DNA from: JAVWHP01 sp036639955
Lineage (GTDB): Bacteria > Bacillota_I > Bacilli_A > Erysipelotrichales > Erysipelotrichaceae
Reading direction: 5' to 3'
NCBI GenBank assembly: GCA_036639955.1
Contig: JAVWHP010000003.1
Coordinates: 1-64,000 of the forward strand
DNA length: 64,000 bases
Under the pieces are notes generated by a model that searched no databases, was not told where the DNA came from, and saw only the letters and a program-made list of their open reading frames with translations. Below, piece after piece: positions 48,888-57,655 of the stretch. Positions within the stretch are counted from its first letter, which is position 1; each line of letters begins with the position of its first letter. The position numbers and the translations under genes were made by a program.

Positions 48888-48911
48888 TAAAAAAAGGAGG
48901 TTTGTCGCAAC

Positions 48912-49418
48912 ATGAGTATAAATATAGACAGTTATCTAAGACTTAATCTTGTTGACATGGCAATTATCTTCTTTTCAACATTGTTAATCGTATTTATAGC
49001 AAAAAAATTCTTTTGGAATTTTGTAACCGACTTTTTAGAAAAAAGAAAAGCAATTATTAAAGCAGATCTAGATAATGCAAAACTACAAAAAGAAGAAGCA
49101 ATAAAAACTAAAGAAGAATACGCACAACAACTATTAGGCATTAAAGAAGAAGCAAAACAGATTATTGAAGTAGCTAAAAATAATGCTAAAAATGAAGGAA
49201 AAGAAATTGTTGAAAATGCTAAGAATGAAGCGAATTTAACATTAGATAAAGCAATGAAAAGTATAGAATTAGAAAAGCTACAAGCAAGAAAAGAAATAAA
49301 AGATGAAATAAGTGATGTAGCCTTTACATTAACTGAAAAGCTATTAGATAAAGAAATAGACAAAACAACACAAAAGAAGTTTGTACAAGACTTTATACAA
49401 AGCGCAGGAAATGAATAA
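48912..49418 (+). CDS. atpF: ATP synthase subunit b
   Basis: A 168-residue protein with one N-terminal membrane helix (about 14-32) and a long charged helix rich in Lys, Glu and Ala (LEKRKAIIKADLDNAKLQKEEA onward), forming the peripheral stalk. AGGAGG stands ten bases before the ATG. The stop shares a base with atpH (TAATG). Confidence 0.92.
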   Translation: MSINIDSYLRLNLVDMAIIFFSTLLIVFIAKKFFWNFVTDFLEKRKAIIKADLDNAKLQKEEAIKTKEEYAQQLLGIKEEAKQIIEVAKNNAKNEGKEIVENAKNEANLTLDKAMKSIELEKLQARKEIKDEISDVAFTLTEKLLDKEIDKTTQKKFVQDFIQSAGNE

Positions 49419-49960
49419 TGGGAACTAACATAGCTAAAGCTTATGCAGATGCAATATATTTGATAGGACAAGAAGATAACAAGACTAAAGAATATAATGA
49501 AGAACTTAAAATGATATGTGAAATTAATGAAAATAACTTAGAATTAATTCAAGTTATGAGTAGTCCTAAAATTAATAAAGATGAAAAGAAAGAACTACTA
49601 GTAAATATTTATAAAGATAAGATTGATATACATATATTAAATTTTATGAAACTATTAGTAGATAAGAACCATTATAAAGAATTAGTTAAGATTGGTATGT
49701 TGTTTGAAAAACAATATTATGAAGATGAAGGTATAGCGATAGCTAATGTTGCTAGTGCACTAGAATTAGATGATATGGAGATTGAACAACTAAAGAAGAT
49801 GTTGGAAGCTAAAACAAATAAGAAGATTATAATGAAGGTTATAGTTGATAAAAGAGTTATAGCTGGAATACGAGTAGAAATTAATGGAGAAGTGATGGAT
49901 AATACTATTGCTACTAAATTAGAAAAGATTAAGAATACGATAAACAATAGTGCTCTATAG
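49418..49960 (+). CDS. atpH: ATP synthase subunit delta
   Basis: A 180-residue protein of the OSCP/delta family. The N-terminal helical domain begins AKAYADAIYLIG, and the C-terminal part has DKRVIAGIRVEINGEVMDNTIATKLEKI, the conserved end of the family. It joins F1 to the peripheral stalk. It is coupled to atpF by TAATG. Confidence 0.93.
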   Translation: MGTNIAKAYADAIYLIGQEDNKTKEYNEELKMICEINENNLELIQVMSSPKINKDEKKELLVNIYKDKIDIHILNFMKLLVDKNHYKELVKIGMLFEKQYYEDEGIAIANVASALELDDMEIEQLKKMLEAKTNKKIIMKVIVDKRVIAGIRVEINGEVMDNTIATKLEKIKNTINNSAL

Positions 49961-49979
49961 AGTAATTGAGGTGAAATAA

Positions 49980-51500
49980 ATGAGTATAAAACCTGAAGAA
50001 ATAAGTAAGATTATTAAAGAACAAATCAAAAGATATGATGATAAGCTTGAAGTTAATGAAACTGGAACAATCATTACTATTGGAGATGGAATTGCTTTAA
50101 TACATGGATTAGATAAAGCAATGGCTGGAGAATTATTATTATTTCCACAAGAAGTATATGGGATGGTACTAAATTTAGAAGAAGGTCATGTCGGAGCTGT
50201 TTTAATGGGAGATGATACTCATATTAAAGAAGGCGACGAAGTAAAAAGAACTGGTAAGATAGTTGAAGTGCCAGTTGGTGATATGATGTTAGGAAGAGTT
50301 GTAAATGCGTTAGGACAAGCAATAGATGGACTAGGAGCAATTACATCAAACAAATATCGACCAGTAGAAAGAGTAGCACCAGGAGTAATGACACGTAAGT
50401 CTGTACACCAACCAGTCCAAACTGGATTGAAGGTTATTGATTCAATGATCCCAATTGGTAAGGGACAACGTGAATTAATTATAGGAGATCGTCAAACTGG
50501 TAAAACAGCAATAGCAATCGATGCTATAATTAATCAAAAAGGAACTGGCATGAAATGTATATATGTAGCTATTGGACAAAAAGCAAGTACTGTAGCTCAA
50601 ATAGTTGAAAAACTAAGACAACATGATGCATTAAAATATACTACTATTGTATCAAGTACAGCAAGTGATGCTGCACCACTACAATATATCGCACCATATG
50701 CAGGATGTGCAATCGGTGAAGAATGGATGGAAAACGGTGATGATGTACTAATCATATATGATGATCTAAGTAAACATGCTGTAGCCTACAGAACACTGTC
50801 ATTACTATTGAAGAGACCTCCAGGAAGAGAAGCATACCCAGGAGACGTATTCTACCTACACTCACGTTTATTAGAAAGAGCTGCTAAGCTTAACGATGAA
50901 CTAGGTGGAGGATCACTTACAGCACTACCATTAATTGAAACACAAGCAGGAGATATATCTGCTTATATTCCAACTAATGTTATATCTATTACCGACGGAC
51001 AAATATTCTTACAAACAGAACTATTTAACGCCGGTAATCGTCCAGCAGTTGACTCTGGACTATCAGTATCAAGAGTTGGAAGTTCAGCACAAATTAAAGC
51101 GATGAAACAAGTAGCTGGCTCGTTAAAACTAGAATTAGCACAATATACTGAAATGCAAGCCTTCTCTAAATTTGGTAGTGATCTAGATAATACTACTAAA
51201 GCAACATTAGCACACGGAGAAAGACTAACAGAACTATTAAAACAAAATCAATATGAACCAATGAACGTATATGACCAAATTTTATCATTATTTTCAGCTA
51301 AATATGGCTATCTAAAAGAAGTTAAAGTTAGTGAAATTAAAATGTATGAAAAAGCAATGCTAAAATATATGAATGCTAACTATCAAGATATCTATAAAGA
51401 ATTAATAGATAAACAAGCTATTGATGAAAAACTATCAACCCGCATTAAAGATGCGTTAGCTAAATTCTCAATCGAATTTAATAGCATACACGGTAACTAA
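49980..51500 (+). CDS. atpA: ATP synthase subunit alpha
   Basis: A 506-residue F1 subunit. Walker A GDRQTGKT is at 169-176, and VSRVGSSAQIKAMKQVAGSLKLELAQY near residue 360 is the alpha-subunit signature region. It binds nucleotide at non-catalytic sites. GAGGTGA precedes the ATG. Length is normal. Confidence 0.97.
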   Translation: MSIKPEEISKIIKEQIKRYDDKLEVNETGTIITIGDGIALIHGLDKAMAGELLLFPQEVYGMVLNLEEGHVGAVLMGDDTHIKEGDEVKRTGKIVEVPVGDMMLGRVVNALGQAIDGLGAITSNKYRPVERVAPGVMTRKSVHQPVQTGLKVIDSMIPIGKGQRELIIGDRQTGKTAIAIDAIINQKGTGMKCIYVAIGQKASTVAQIVEKLRQHDALKYTTIVSSTASDAAPLQYIAPYAGCAIGEEWMENGDDVLIIYDDLSKHAVAYRTLSLLLKRPPGREAYPGDVFYLHSRLLERAAKLNDELGGGSLTALPLIETQAGDISAYIPTNVISITDGQIFLQTELFNAGNRPAVDSGLSVSRVGSSAQIKAMKQVAGSLKLELAQYTEMQAFSKFGSDLDNTTKATLAHGERLTELLKQNQYEPMNVYDQILSLFSAKYGYLKEVKVSEIKMYEKAMLKYMNANYQDIYKELIDKQAIDEKLSTRIKDALAKFSIEFNSIHGN

Positions 51501-51502
51501 AA

Positions 51503-52372
51503 GTGGCCGGTGGAAAATTAGCCATTAAAAGCAGAATACGTTCAGTAGATTCTACAAAAAAAATTACAAAAGCTATGCAACTAGTAGCAGCAAGTAAATT
51601 AACTAAAATTAAAAGTAAAATGCTAGAAAACAGAGAATATGCTAGTTATCTAAAAGACATAGTACAAGAAATACTAAGTAATATAGAAACAAGTGACCAT
51701 CCATATCTAGTACAAACCAAAGATAAACCAAAACTATATGTTGTATTCACAAGTGATATGGGACTATGCGGAGGATATAACGCAAACGTATACAGACTAC
51801 TAGAAACAACAATTAAACCTAGTGATAAAGTAATAATGCTAGGAAGCAGAGGAACAAGCTGGATAAAAACAAAGAACTATGATGTCATAGATAACTTTAA
51901 TGATATAGAAGAAGGTGACTATGACATCATAGTTCAAGTAGCTAATAAAGCACTAGAACTATATACTAATAAAGAAATAGCAGGAATTAATATAGTTTAT
52001 ACAAGCTATGTTAATCCAATGGTGTTTAATGCTGAAGTAGTAGAACTATTACCAGTTAAAAAAGATAGTGAGATTGACAAAGTTGAAGAACCTGATGGTA
52101 AACTAAAATTTAGTGGAAGTGATACTATATTTGAACCAGCAGGAGATACTATATTAGATGAGTTAGTACCTATGTATTTGAAATCATTATTATATAGTTA
52201 TTTATTAGAAACTAAGACTAGTGAATCTGCATCTAGAAGAACAGCAATGGAAAGTGCTACAGATAATGCTGAAGAATTAAAAGAAGCATTAGAGTTTAAA
52301 TTTAACCAAGCTAGACAAGCGGCAATTACACAAGAGATATCTGAAATTGTAGCTGGTGCTAATGCATTATAG
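51503..52372 (+). CDS. atpG: ATP synthase subunit gamma
   Basis: A 289-residue central-stalk protein. IKSRIRSVDSTKKITKAMQLVAASKL at the N-terminus and MESATDNAEELKEALEFKFNQARQAAITQEISEIVAGA at the C-terminus form the coiled-coil rotor. The start is GTG, two bases after the atpA stop, with no strong ribosome site, so it probably depends on translational coupling. Confidence 0.95.
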   Translation: MAGGKLAIKSRIRSVDSTKKITKAMQLVAASKLTKIKSKMLENREYASYLKDIVQEILSNIETSDHPYLVQTKDKPKLYVVFTSDMGLCGGYNANVYRLLETTIKPSDKVIMLGSRGTSWIKTKNYDVIDNFNDIEEGDYDIIVQVANKALELYTNKEIAGINIVYTSYVNPMVFNAEVVELLPVKKDSEIDKVEEPDGKLKFSGSDTIFEPAGDTILDELVPMYLKSLLYSYLLETKTSESASRRTAMESATDNAEELKEALEFKFNQARQAAITQEISEIVAGANAL

Positions 52373-52390
52373 CGAAAGGAAGAAGAATAG

Positions 52391-53794
52391 ATGAAAAAAA
52401 ATGTAGGAAAAATAGTCCAAGTAATAGGACCGGTAGTAGATGTACTCTTTAATACAAATGAACTTCCATCCCTTTTAAATGCTATTGAAATTTCTTTAAA
52501 GGATAGTGAACCACTAGTAATAGAGGTTGCTCAGCATATTGGTGATGATCATGTACGTTGTATATCAATGGGTTCTACTGATGGTTTAGTACGTGGTATG
52601 GAAGCAATAGATACTAATGCTCCTATTAGTGTACCAGTAGGTAAAGAAGTACTAGGAAGAATGTTCAATGTACTAGGAAGAGAAATAGATGGATTAGGCA
52701 AACTAGATGATAGTGTTACTAGATTACCAATCCATCGTAAAGCTCCTGCTTTTGATGAACAACTTACATCTACTGAAGTACTAGAAACAGGAATTAAAGT
52801 AATAGACTTACTATGTCCTTATTCAAGAGGTGGTAAGATTGGATTATTCGGAGGAGCAGGAGTTGGTAAGACTGTACTTATCCAAGAATTAATTCATAAT
52901 ATAGCTAAAGAACATGGTGGTATGTCAGTAGTTACAGGTGTTGGTGAACGAACACGTGAAGGTAATGACATGTATCATGAAATGAAAGATTCAGGAGTAT
53001 TAGATAAAACAGTATTAGTTTATGGACAAATGAATGAATCTCCCGGAGCTCGTATGCGTGTAGCACTAAGTGGATTAACAATGGCAGAATACTACCGTGA
53101 CCATGATCACCAAGATGTTCTACTATTTGTTGATAACATCTTTAGGTTTACGCAAGCAGGTTCTGAAGTTTCAGCCTTATTAGGACGTATGCCTTCAGCA
53201 GTAGGTTACCAACCTACGCTAGCTACTGAAATGGGACAGCTTCAAGAACGTATAACTTCTACTAAGAATGGTTCTATTACATCAGTACAAGCTATATATG
53301 TTCCAGCTGATGACTTAACAGATCCAGCTCCAGCAACAGCTTTCTCGCATCTAGATGCTAAGACAGTATTAGACCGTGGTATCGCTGCTTTAGGTATATA
53401 TCCTGCTGTAGATCCATTAGAATCTAGTTCTCGTATTTTAGATCCATTAGTGGTAGGTGAAGAACATTATGAAGTAGCACGTGGTGTTCAACAACTATTA
53501 CAAAGATATAAAGAGCTTCAAGACATCATAGCAATTCTTGGTATGGATGAATTAAGCGAAGCTGACAAGGTAGTAGTTAATCGTGCACGTCGTGTAAGAA
53601 ACTTCCTTTCTCAACCTTTTAATGTTGGTGAACAATTCACTGGTATGAAAGGTAAATACGTAAGTAGAGAAGATACTATACGTTCATTTAAAGAACTACT
53701 TGACGGTAAATATGATTCATTACCTGAACAAGCCTTTATGTTTGCTGGTAGTATTGAAGATGTAGTTGCTAAAGCCTCAGAACTAGGTGATTAA
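52391..53794 (+). CDS. atpD: ATP synthase subunit beta
   Basis: A 467-residue catalytic subunit. Walker A GGAGVGKT is at 154-161, followed by GVGERTREGNDMYHEM, Walker B VLLFVDNIFRFTQAGSEVSALLGRMPSAVGYQPTLATEMG and SSSRILDP. It makes ATP at the F1 catalytic sites. GAAAGGAAGAA precedes the ATG. Confidence 0.98.
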   Translation: MKKNVGKIVQVIGPVVDVLFNTNELPSLLNAIEISLKDSEPLVIEVAQHIGDDHVRCISMGSTDGLVRGMEAIDTNAPISVPVGKEVLGRMFNVLGREIDGLGKLDDSVTRLPIHRKAPAFDEQLTSTEVLETGIKVIDLLCPYSRGGKIGLFGGAGVGKTVLIQELIHNIAKEHGGMSVVTGVGERTREGNDMYHEMKDSGVLDKTVLVYGQMNESPGARMRVALSGLTMAEYYRDHDHQDVLLFVDNIFRFTQAGSEVSALLGRMPSAVGYQPTLATEMGQLQERITSTKNGSITSVQAIYVPADDLTDPAPATAFSHLDAKTVLDRGIAALGIYPAVDPLESSSRILDPLVVGEEHYEVARGVQQLLQRYKELQDIIAILGMDELSEADKVVVNRARRVRNFLSQPFNVGEQFTGMKGKYVSREDTIRSFKELLDGKYDSLPEQAFMFAGSIEDVVAKASELGD

Positions 53795-53795
53795 T

Positions 53796-54188
53796 ATGCT
53801 TCATGTTAAAATTATTACTCCTAAGGGCTTATATCATGAAACAGATTGTATCAGTCTACATGCAACAAGTGTAGAAGGAGAATTCACTCTATTAAGTGAT
53901 CATATGAGCGTAGTAGCTATGCTTGTAGAATGCCCTTTAATAATTAATGATGGAACTACAGACAGCATATTTGCTATCTCTAAAGGTCTTCTTCATCTAC
54001 TAAACAACAATATCGAAATACTAGTAGATGCTATTGAAGGTAAATCTGAAATCGATATTCCAAGAGCTCTAGCTGCTAAAAAACGAGCTGAAGAACGTTT
54101 ATCTAAACGAGATAGTAGTATAGATAACAATCGAGTAGAAATAGCATTACATAAAGCTATAAATAGAATTGATGTAGCTAATAAGTAA
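53796..54188 (+). CDS. atpC: ATP synthase subunit epsilon
   Basis: A 130-residue protein. The N-terminal beta-sandwich begins VKIITPKGLYHE, with GEFTLLSDHMSVVAML near residue 30. The C-terminal helical hairpin is RALAAKKRAEERLSKR. It regulates ATPase activity and links the rotor to the c-ring. A GTG nine bases earlier is in frame, but the ATG at 53796 immediately after the atpD stop is preferred. Confidence 0.93.
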   Translation: MLHVKIITPKGLYHETDCISLHATSVEGEFTLLSDHMSVVAMLVECPLIINDGTTDSIFAISKGLLHLLNNNIEILVDAIEGKSEIDIPRALAAKKRAEERLSKRDSSIDNNRVEIALHKAINRIDVANK

Positions 54189-54198
54189 TATAAATTAT

Positions 54199-54230
54199 AT
54201 ATGACCTATCATTTGATAGGTCATATTTTA
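54199..54230 (+). terminator. Terminator of the atp operon
   Basis: ATATGACCTATC (54199-54210) pairs perfectly with GATAGGTCATAT (54215-54226) around ATTT, followed by TTTA. Confidence 0.8.
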
Positions 54231-54289
54231 TTATTATGATGAACCTTATCATTAGCAATATTACATTATTGATATAATAGATTATCTAA

Positions 54290-54318
54290 TTGTTTTATAC
54301 TATATGTAATGGTATAAT
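54290..54318 (+). promoter_or_regulatory. Promoter of the O-antigen-ligase-like gene
   Basis: TTGTTT (54290-54295) and TATAAT (54313-54318) with 17 bases between. The predicted transcript starts near 54325, only a few bases before a GAGGA ribosome site (54333-54337). Confidence 0.7.
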
Positions 54319-54344
54319 AGTTTAGAAAGTTTGAGGACTAACTT

Positions 54345-55526
54345 ATCTTAAAATTTAGAGAGAATTTTGTTTATATTAAAAACAGCTTTAATGCTGATCA
54401 AATTATTATAATGCTAGTAACTGCTAGTATCTTTTTACCGTTTTATTTAACTTGTACAGCTCTATTAGCTACTGTTATATATCTTATAGCTACTAAAAAA
54501 ATTATAGGGGTTATTAATGACATACCTAGATCACGTTGGTTATTAGGTTTCTGTGTATTTGGTGGTATCGTTTCTTTAGTTATGGGTAATTATTTAGGTG
54601 CTCTATGTAGCGTAGGTATCCTATTAATATGTATCTTTGTTTTATATTATAGAACAATCATTGATAAAAGATTGTTTAGAGTTTTAATTCATATAATATG
54701 TTTATGTAGTATGTTTAACTTTGCGTTTGCTGTATTAGAATATTATTCTATTGTGCATTCGTTAGGTTATCGTTTCTTATCTTTAAATATTGCTGATGAT
54801 CCAGCATTTAGAGTTAATGCAAGTTTCTTTAATGCTAATTATTATGCTATGATTATTGAATTTGTTGTAATATGCTGTGCATATAAACTATTAGAATTTA
54901 GATCTTGGCAACGTCATTTTTATTATTTATTAATCATTGCTTGTAATTTATTTGCCTTATATTTATGTGGTTGTCGTACAGCCTGGCCAGCTATAATTGT
55001 TGCGTTACCTATCATGCTATTATTTAGTGGTAGAATTAAAGCTCTACTGTCAGTTATTGGAATTAGTGGAGCTGGAGTGTTAGCAATGTTAATTAATCCT
55101 GACTGGTTTCCACGTAATGATAGTTTTGCATTATACTTTGGAGTAAGAAAAGATATTTGGTTAACAGCTATAGAAGGAATTAAACAACATCCAATAGTAG
55201 GACAAGGACCATTAACTTATATGAAGATATATCCAGGTCTAGATGGTCCATCGACACAACATGCACATTCAGTATTCATAGATCCATTTCTATGCTTTGG
55301 AATAGTAGGAGTACTTATAGTTGCTGTATATTTAGGAGATTGTTTAAAACGTATATATAGAATGTTTAAAAGTAAAGTGAATCCTGAATTAAGTGCTTTA
55401 ATAATTGGCGCAATAGTTGTAGTAGGTATCCATGGTTTATTAGATTATACTATATTTTGGATTCAAACAGCTATGTTGTTTCTAATTATATTTAGTTCAT
55501 TTAGTATGTATGATAGAAAAGATTAA
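54345..55526 (+). CDS. O-antigen ligase/polymerase-like membrane protein, possible AUC start
   Basis: A protein of 371 residues from the first ATG (54411), or 393 if translation begins at the ATC at 54345. The frame is open back to a TAA at 54339, and the extra N-terminus (ILKFRENFVYIKNSFNADQIII) looks like protein. GAGGA at 54333-54337 sits seven bases before the ATC, while the ATG at 54411 has no ribosome site. About ten membrane helices follow. A Wzy_C-like loop has GVRKDIWLTAIEGIKQHPIVGQGPLTYM and QHAHSVFIDPFLCFG with conserved His. It probably links or polymerises surface glycan. A start codon altered by mutation is the alternative. Confidence 0.7.
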   Translation: MLKFRENFVYIKNSFNADQIIIMLVTASIFLPFYLTCTALLATVIYLIATKKIIGVINDIPRSRWLLGFCVFGGIVSLVMGNYLGALCSVGILLICIFVLYYRTIIDKRLFRVLIHIICLCSMFNFAFAVLEYYSIVHSLGYRFLSLNIADDPAFRVNASFFNANYYAMIIEFVVICCAYKLLEFRSWQRHFYYLLIIACNLFALYLCGCRTAWPAIIVALPIMLLFSGRIKALLSVIGISGAGVLAMLINPDWFPRNDSFALYFGVRKDIWLTAIEGIKQHPIVGQGPLTYMKIYPGLDGPSTQHAHSVFIDPFLCFGIVGVLIVAVYLGDCLKRIYRMFKSKVNPELSALIIGAIVVVGIHGLLDYTIFWIQTAMLFLIIFSSFSMYDRKD

Positions 55527-55570
55527 GCTGTGGTAGTATTAACTATAAGTAGTTATAGGAGGATTAATTC

Positions 55571-55771
55571 ATGTTATATAATGTTGTTACAGTTATAGTT
55601 TATATAAGTTGTTTCGGTATAAGTTTATACGCATTAGAATCATTAAGGTTTGATAAACTATGTAGAGTTAATAATCCTACAAAGGTAACGGTTCTATTGT
55701 TTTTATTTAGTATGGCTTTAGGTTACCTAATAGCTGAGTTCATATTAGGGATAACAATGTTTATGAGATAG
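55571..55771 (+). CDS. Small two-helix membrane protein
   Basis: A 66-residue protein with hydrophobic segments at about 4-22 and 40-62 and a basic loop between (RFDKLCRVNNPTK). TAGGAGGAT precedes the ATG. The gene ends inside its own terminator. No family recognised; it is probably co-transcribed with the preceding ligase-like gene. Confidence 0.65.
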   Translation: MLYNVVTVIVYISCFGISLYALESLRFDKLCRVNNPTKVTVLLFLFSMALGYLIAEFILGITMFMR

Positions 55772-55793
55772 CACTTAGGTGCTATTTTTTTTA
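55768..55793 (+). terminator. Terminator overlapping the stop of the small membrane protein
   Basis: ATAGCAC (55768-55774) pairs with GTGCTAT (55779-55785) around TTAG, then T-run. The stem contains the stop codon TAG (55769-55771). Confidence 0.8.
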
Positions 55794-55945
55794 CAATATG
55801 TTTAAAAAGTAGTATAAAATCAGTAAAAAACACCTTTGTAGAAGAAAAATACATCGAAAATTGCCATTATTTAAACAAATTTAAAATTTACTATGTAAAA
55901 TCTTTACTTTTCTTGATATAATAGAATTAACGGAGGGCAACACTA

Positions 55946-57643
55946 ATGAATATAGAATTAATCAAGAAAGCCCGTAAATTTAGATTACGGTCTAGATTAC
56001 TAATTGGTTGTATTGTGTTACCAGTTACGTTATTACTTAGTATGTTTGTCGCCTACTATTATTACTCAAAGGAAGATATACTCTCAAAGACTATCCAATC
56101 TTCTTTAAAGGTTGTACAAATCGTAGAAGAAAATTTTTCACTAAATGCTTCTAGATTTGAACAGCAACTAGATGAGATAATAGAAGACCCTCTTGTAAAA
56201 AGTATTGTCCTAGGATTAGACCATACTAATTATGAGACCAGTAATACCTTAGTATTAGAATTTAAGACTTATCTTAGCTCTAAGAAAAGCTTATATAATA
56301 ATGCTAAGGATGTAGCATTATATTCATCTGATATGATGCAAATGTATTCAATGAGTAACAAGTTTAATAAAACAGAGGTTCAAGGCTATCTAAAACAAGC
56401 AAGTACTAATCCGAATGAAAGTGTTTGGTTTCACACCAAAAACGGAAGTGAAGGAATGGTTACTCTAGTTAAACCAGTGTGTAATGATAATTCAACGATT
56501 ATTGGTTATGCAGTAGTAGGATTAGAAGAAAAAGCATTTAGTGCTTCATTTGTTACATTAGATAGTAAAGAAGACTCAATCGTTATATTAAATGAATCGA
56601 ATGAATACCTATTTGGAGCAGGAACAAATTTAAGCTATCGTCAAAAAGTCGATGTAATCGATAATACTACTAGCGTTAATGATACGGATTATATTGCTGT
56701 AACGGCTAAAGCTAATACTAGCACGTGGAATGTAGTGGATTTGATAGCTGAAGATTATGTAATTGAACAACTAAATAGTATTAAAAAGTTACTATTTGTA
56801 TTCAGTATTATTTTAATTTTATGGATGCTTCTAGCAACAAGTGTTTTATATGTAAGTCTTATTGGACCACTAAATGAAATTATTAGATGTTTAAATTTGG
56901 TAATCGAGGGTAATTTAAACGTTAGAATTGAAGATGTTGGAGATGATGAATTACACGAATTAACAATTCAGTATAACTCTTTAATAGATTGGCTAGCCAA
57001 TCTATTAAAGGCAGTAGAACAAGAACAGGGAAAGAAGCGAGAAGCAGAAATTAAAATGCTACAAGCCCAAATAAATCCACATTTCTTATTCAATACCTTA
57101 AATACATTAAAGGGAGTAGCACTAATGAATGATGATAAGCCCGTTGCTAAGGGATTACAAGCATTAGCTAAACTACTGAGAAATACGATTGTTAATTCAG
57201 ATGAATTAGTAGAAATAAAAGAAGAGATTGAAAACCTGAATAATTATATTATTATTCAAAAGCTAAGATATGGTAATGGATTTGAAATTATATATAATGT
57301 AGAAGAAGAAACTAAGCATTATAAGATAATGAAATTCATTTTACAGCCAATAGTAGAGAATGCCATATTACATGCGTTTGAAGAAGATAAGGATGGTCAG
57401 GTAATTGAAGTAAACATATTCATTGAAAATGAATTTGTTGTTATAGTTATTGAAGACAATGGAATTGGATTTGATACTGAACTAAAAGATAAGGTAGTTA
57501 AAGGTAATTTAAGCGGAATTGGAATGAAAAACGTAGAAGAACGAATTCGCTTAACATTCTCAGCAAACTACAAAATGTACACAGAAAGTATAATTGGTAA
57601 GGGAACAAAAGTAACAATAAAGCTCCCAATTGTAGGCCAATAA
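55946..57643 (+). CDS. Sensor histidine kinase, YesM/LytS-type
   Basis: A 565-residue membrane kinase. Helices at about 20-42 and 280-305 flank an extracellular cache-like sensor domain. A HAMP segment follows (about 305-360). The phospho-acceptor is His379 in QINPHFLFNTLN (His_kinase family), and the ATPase domain has VENAILHAFE and EDNGIGFDT, ending with GKGTKVTIKLP. AACGGAGGG precedes the ATG, and TATAAT at 55917-55922 is a likely -10. It is co-transcribed with the YesN-like regulator 12 bases on. The signal is unknown; many homologues sense sugars or cell-wall fragments. Confidence 0.88.
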   Translation: MNIELIKKARKFRLRSRLLIGCIVLPVTLLLSMFVAYYYYSKEDILSKTIQSSLKVVQIVEENFSLNASRFEQQLDEIIEDPLVKSIVLGLDHTNYETSNTLVLEFKTYLSSKKSLYNNAKDVALYSSDMMQMYSMSNKFNKTEVQGYLKQASTNPNESVWFHTKNGSEGMVTLVKPVCNDNSTIIGYAVVGLEEKAFSASFVTLDSKEDSIVILNESNEYLFGAGTNLSYRQKVDVIDNTTSVNDTDYIAVTAKANTSTWNVVDLIAEDYVIEQLNSIKKLLFVFSIILILWMLLATSVLYVSLIGPLNEIIRCLNLVIEGNLNVRIEDVGDDELHELTIQYNSLIDWLANLLKAVEQEQGKKREAEIKMLQAQINPHFLFNTLNTLKGVALMNDDKPVAKGLQALAKLLRNTIVNSDELVEIKEEIENLNNYIIIQKLRYGNGFEIIYNVEEETKHYKIMKFILQPIVENAILHAFEEDKDGQVIEVNIFIENEFVVIVIEDNGIGFDTELKDKVVKGNLSGIGMKNVEERIRLTFSANYKMYTESIIGKGTKVTIKLPIVGQ

Positions 57644-57655
57644 GGAGGACAAGAA

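Noticed and set aside
48932..49471. Minus-strand ORF of 179 codons
   Set aside because: It is antisense to atpF/atpH, which are certain genes. The long frame results from the Lys/Glu-rich code of subunit b.
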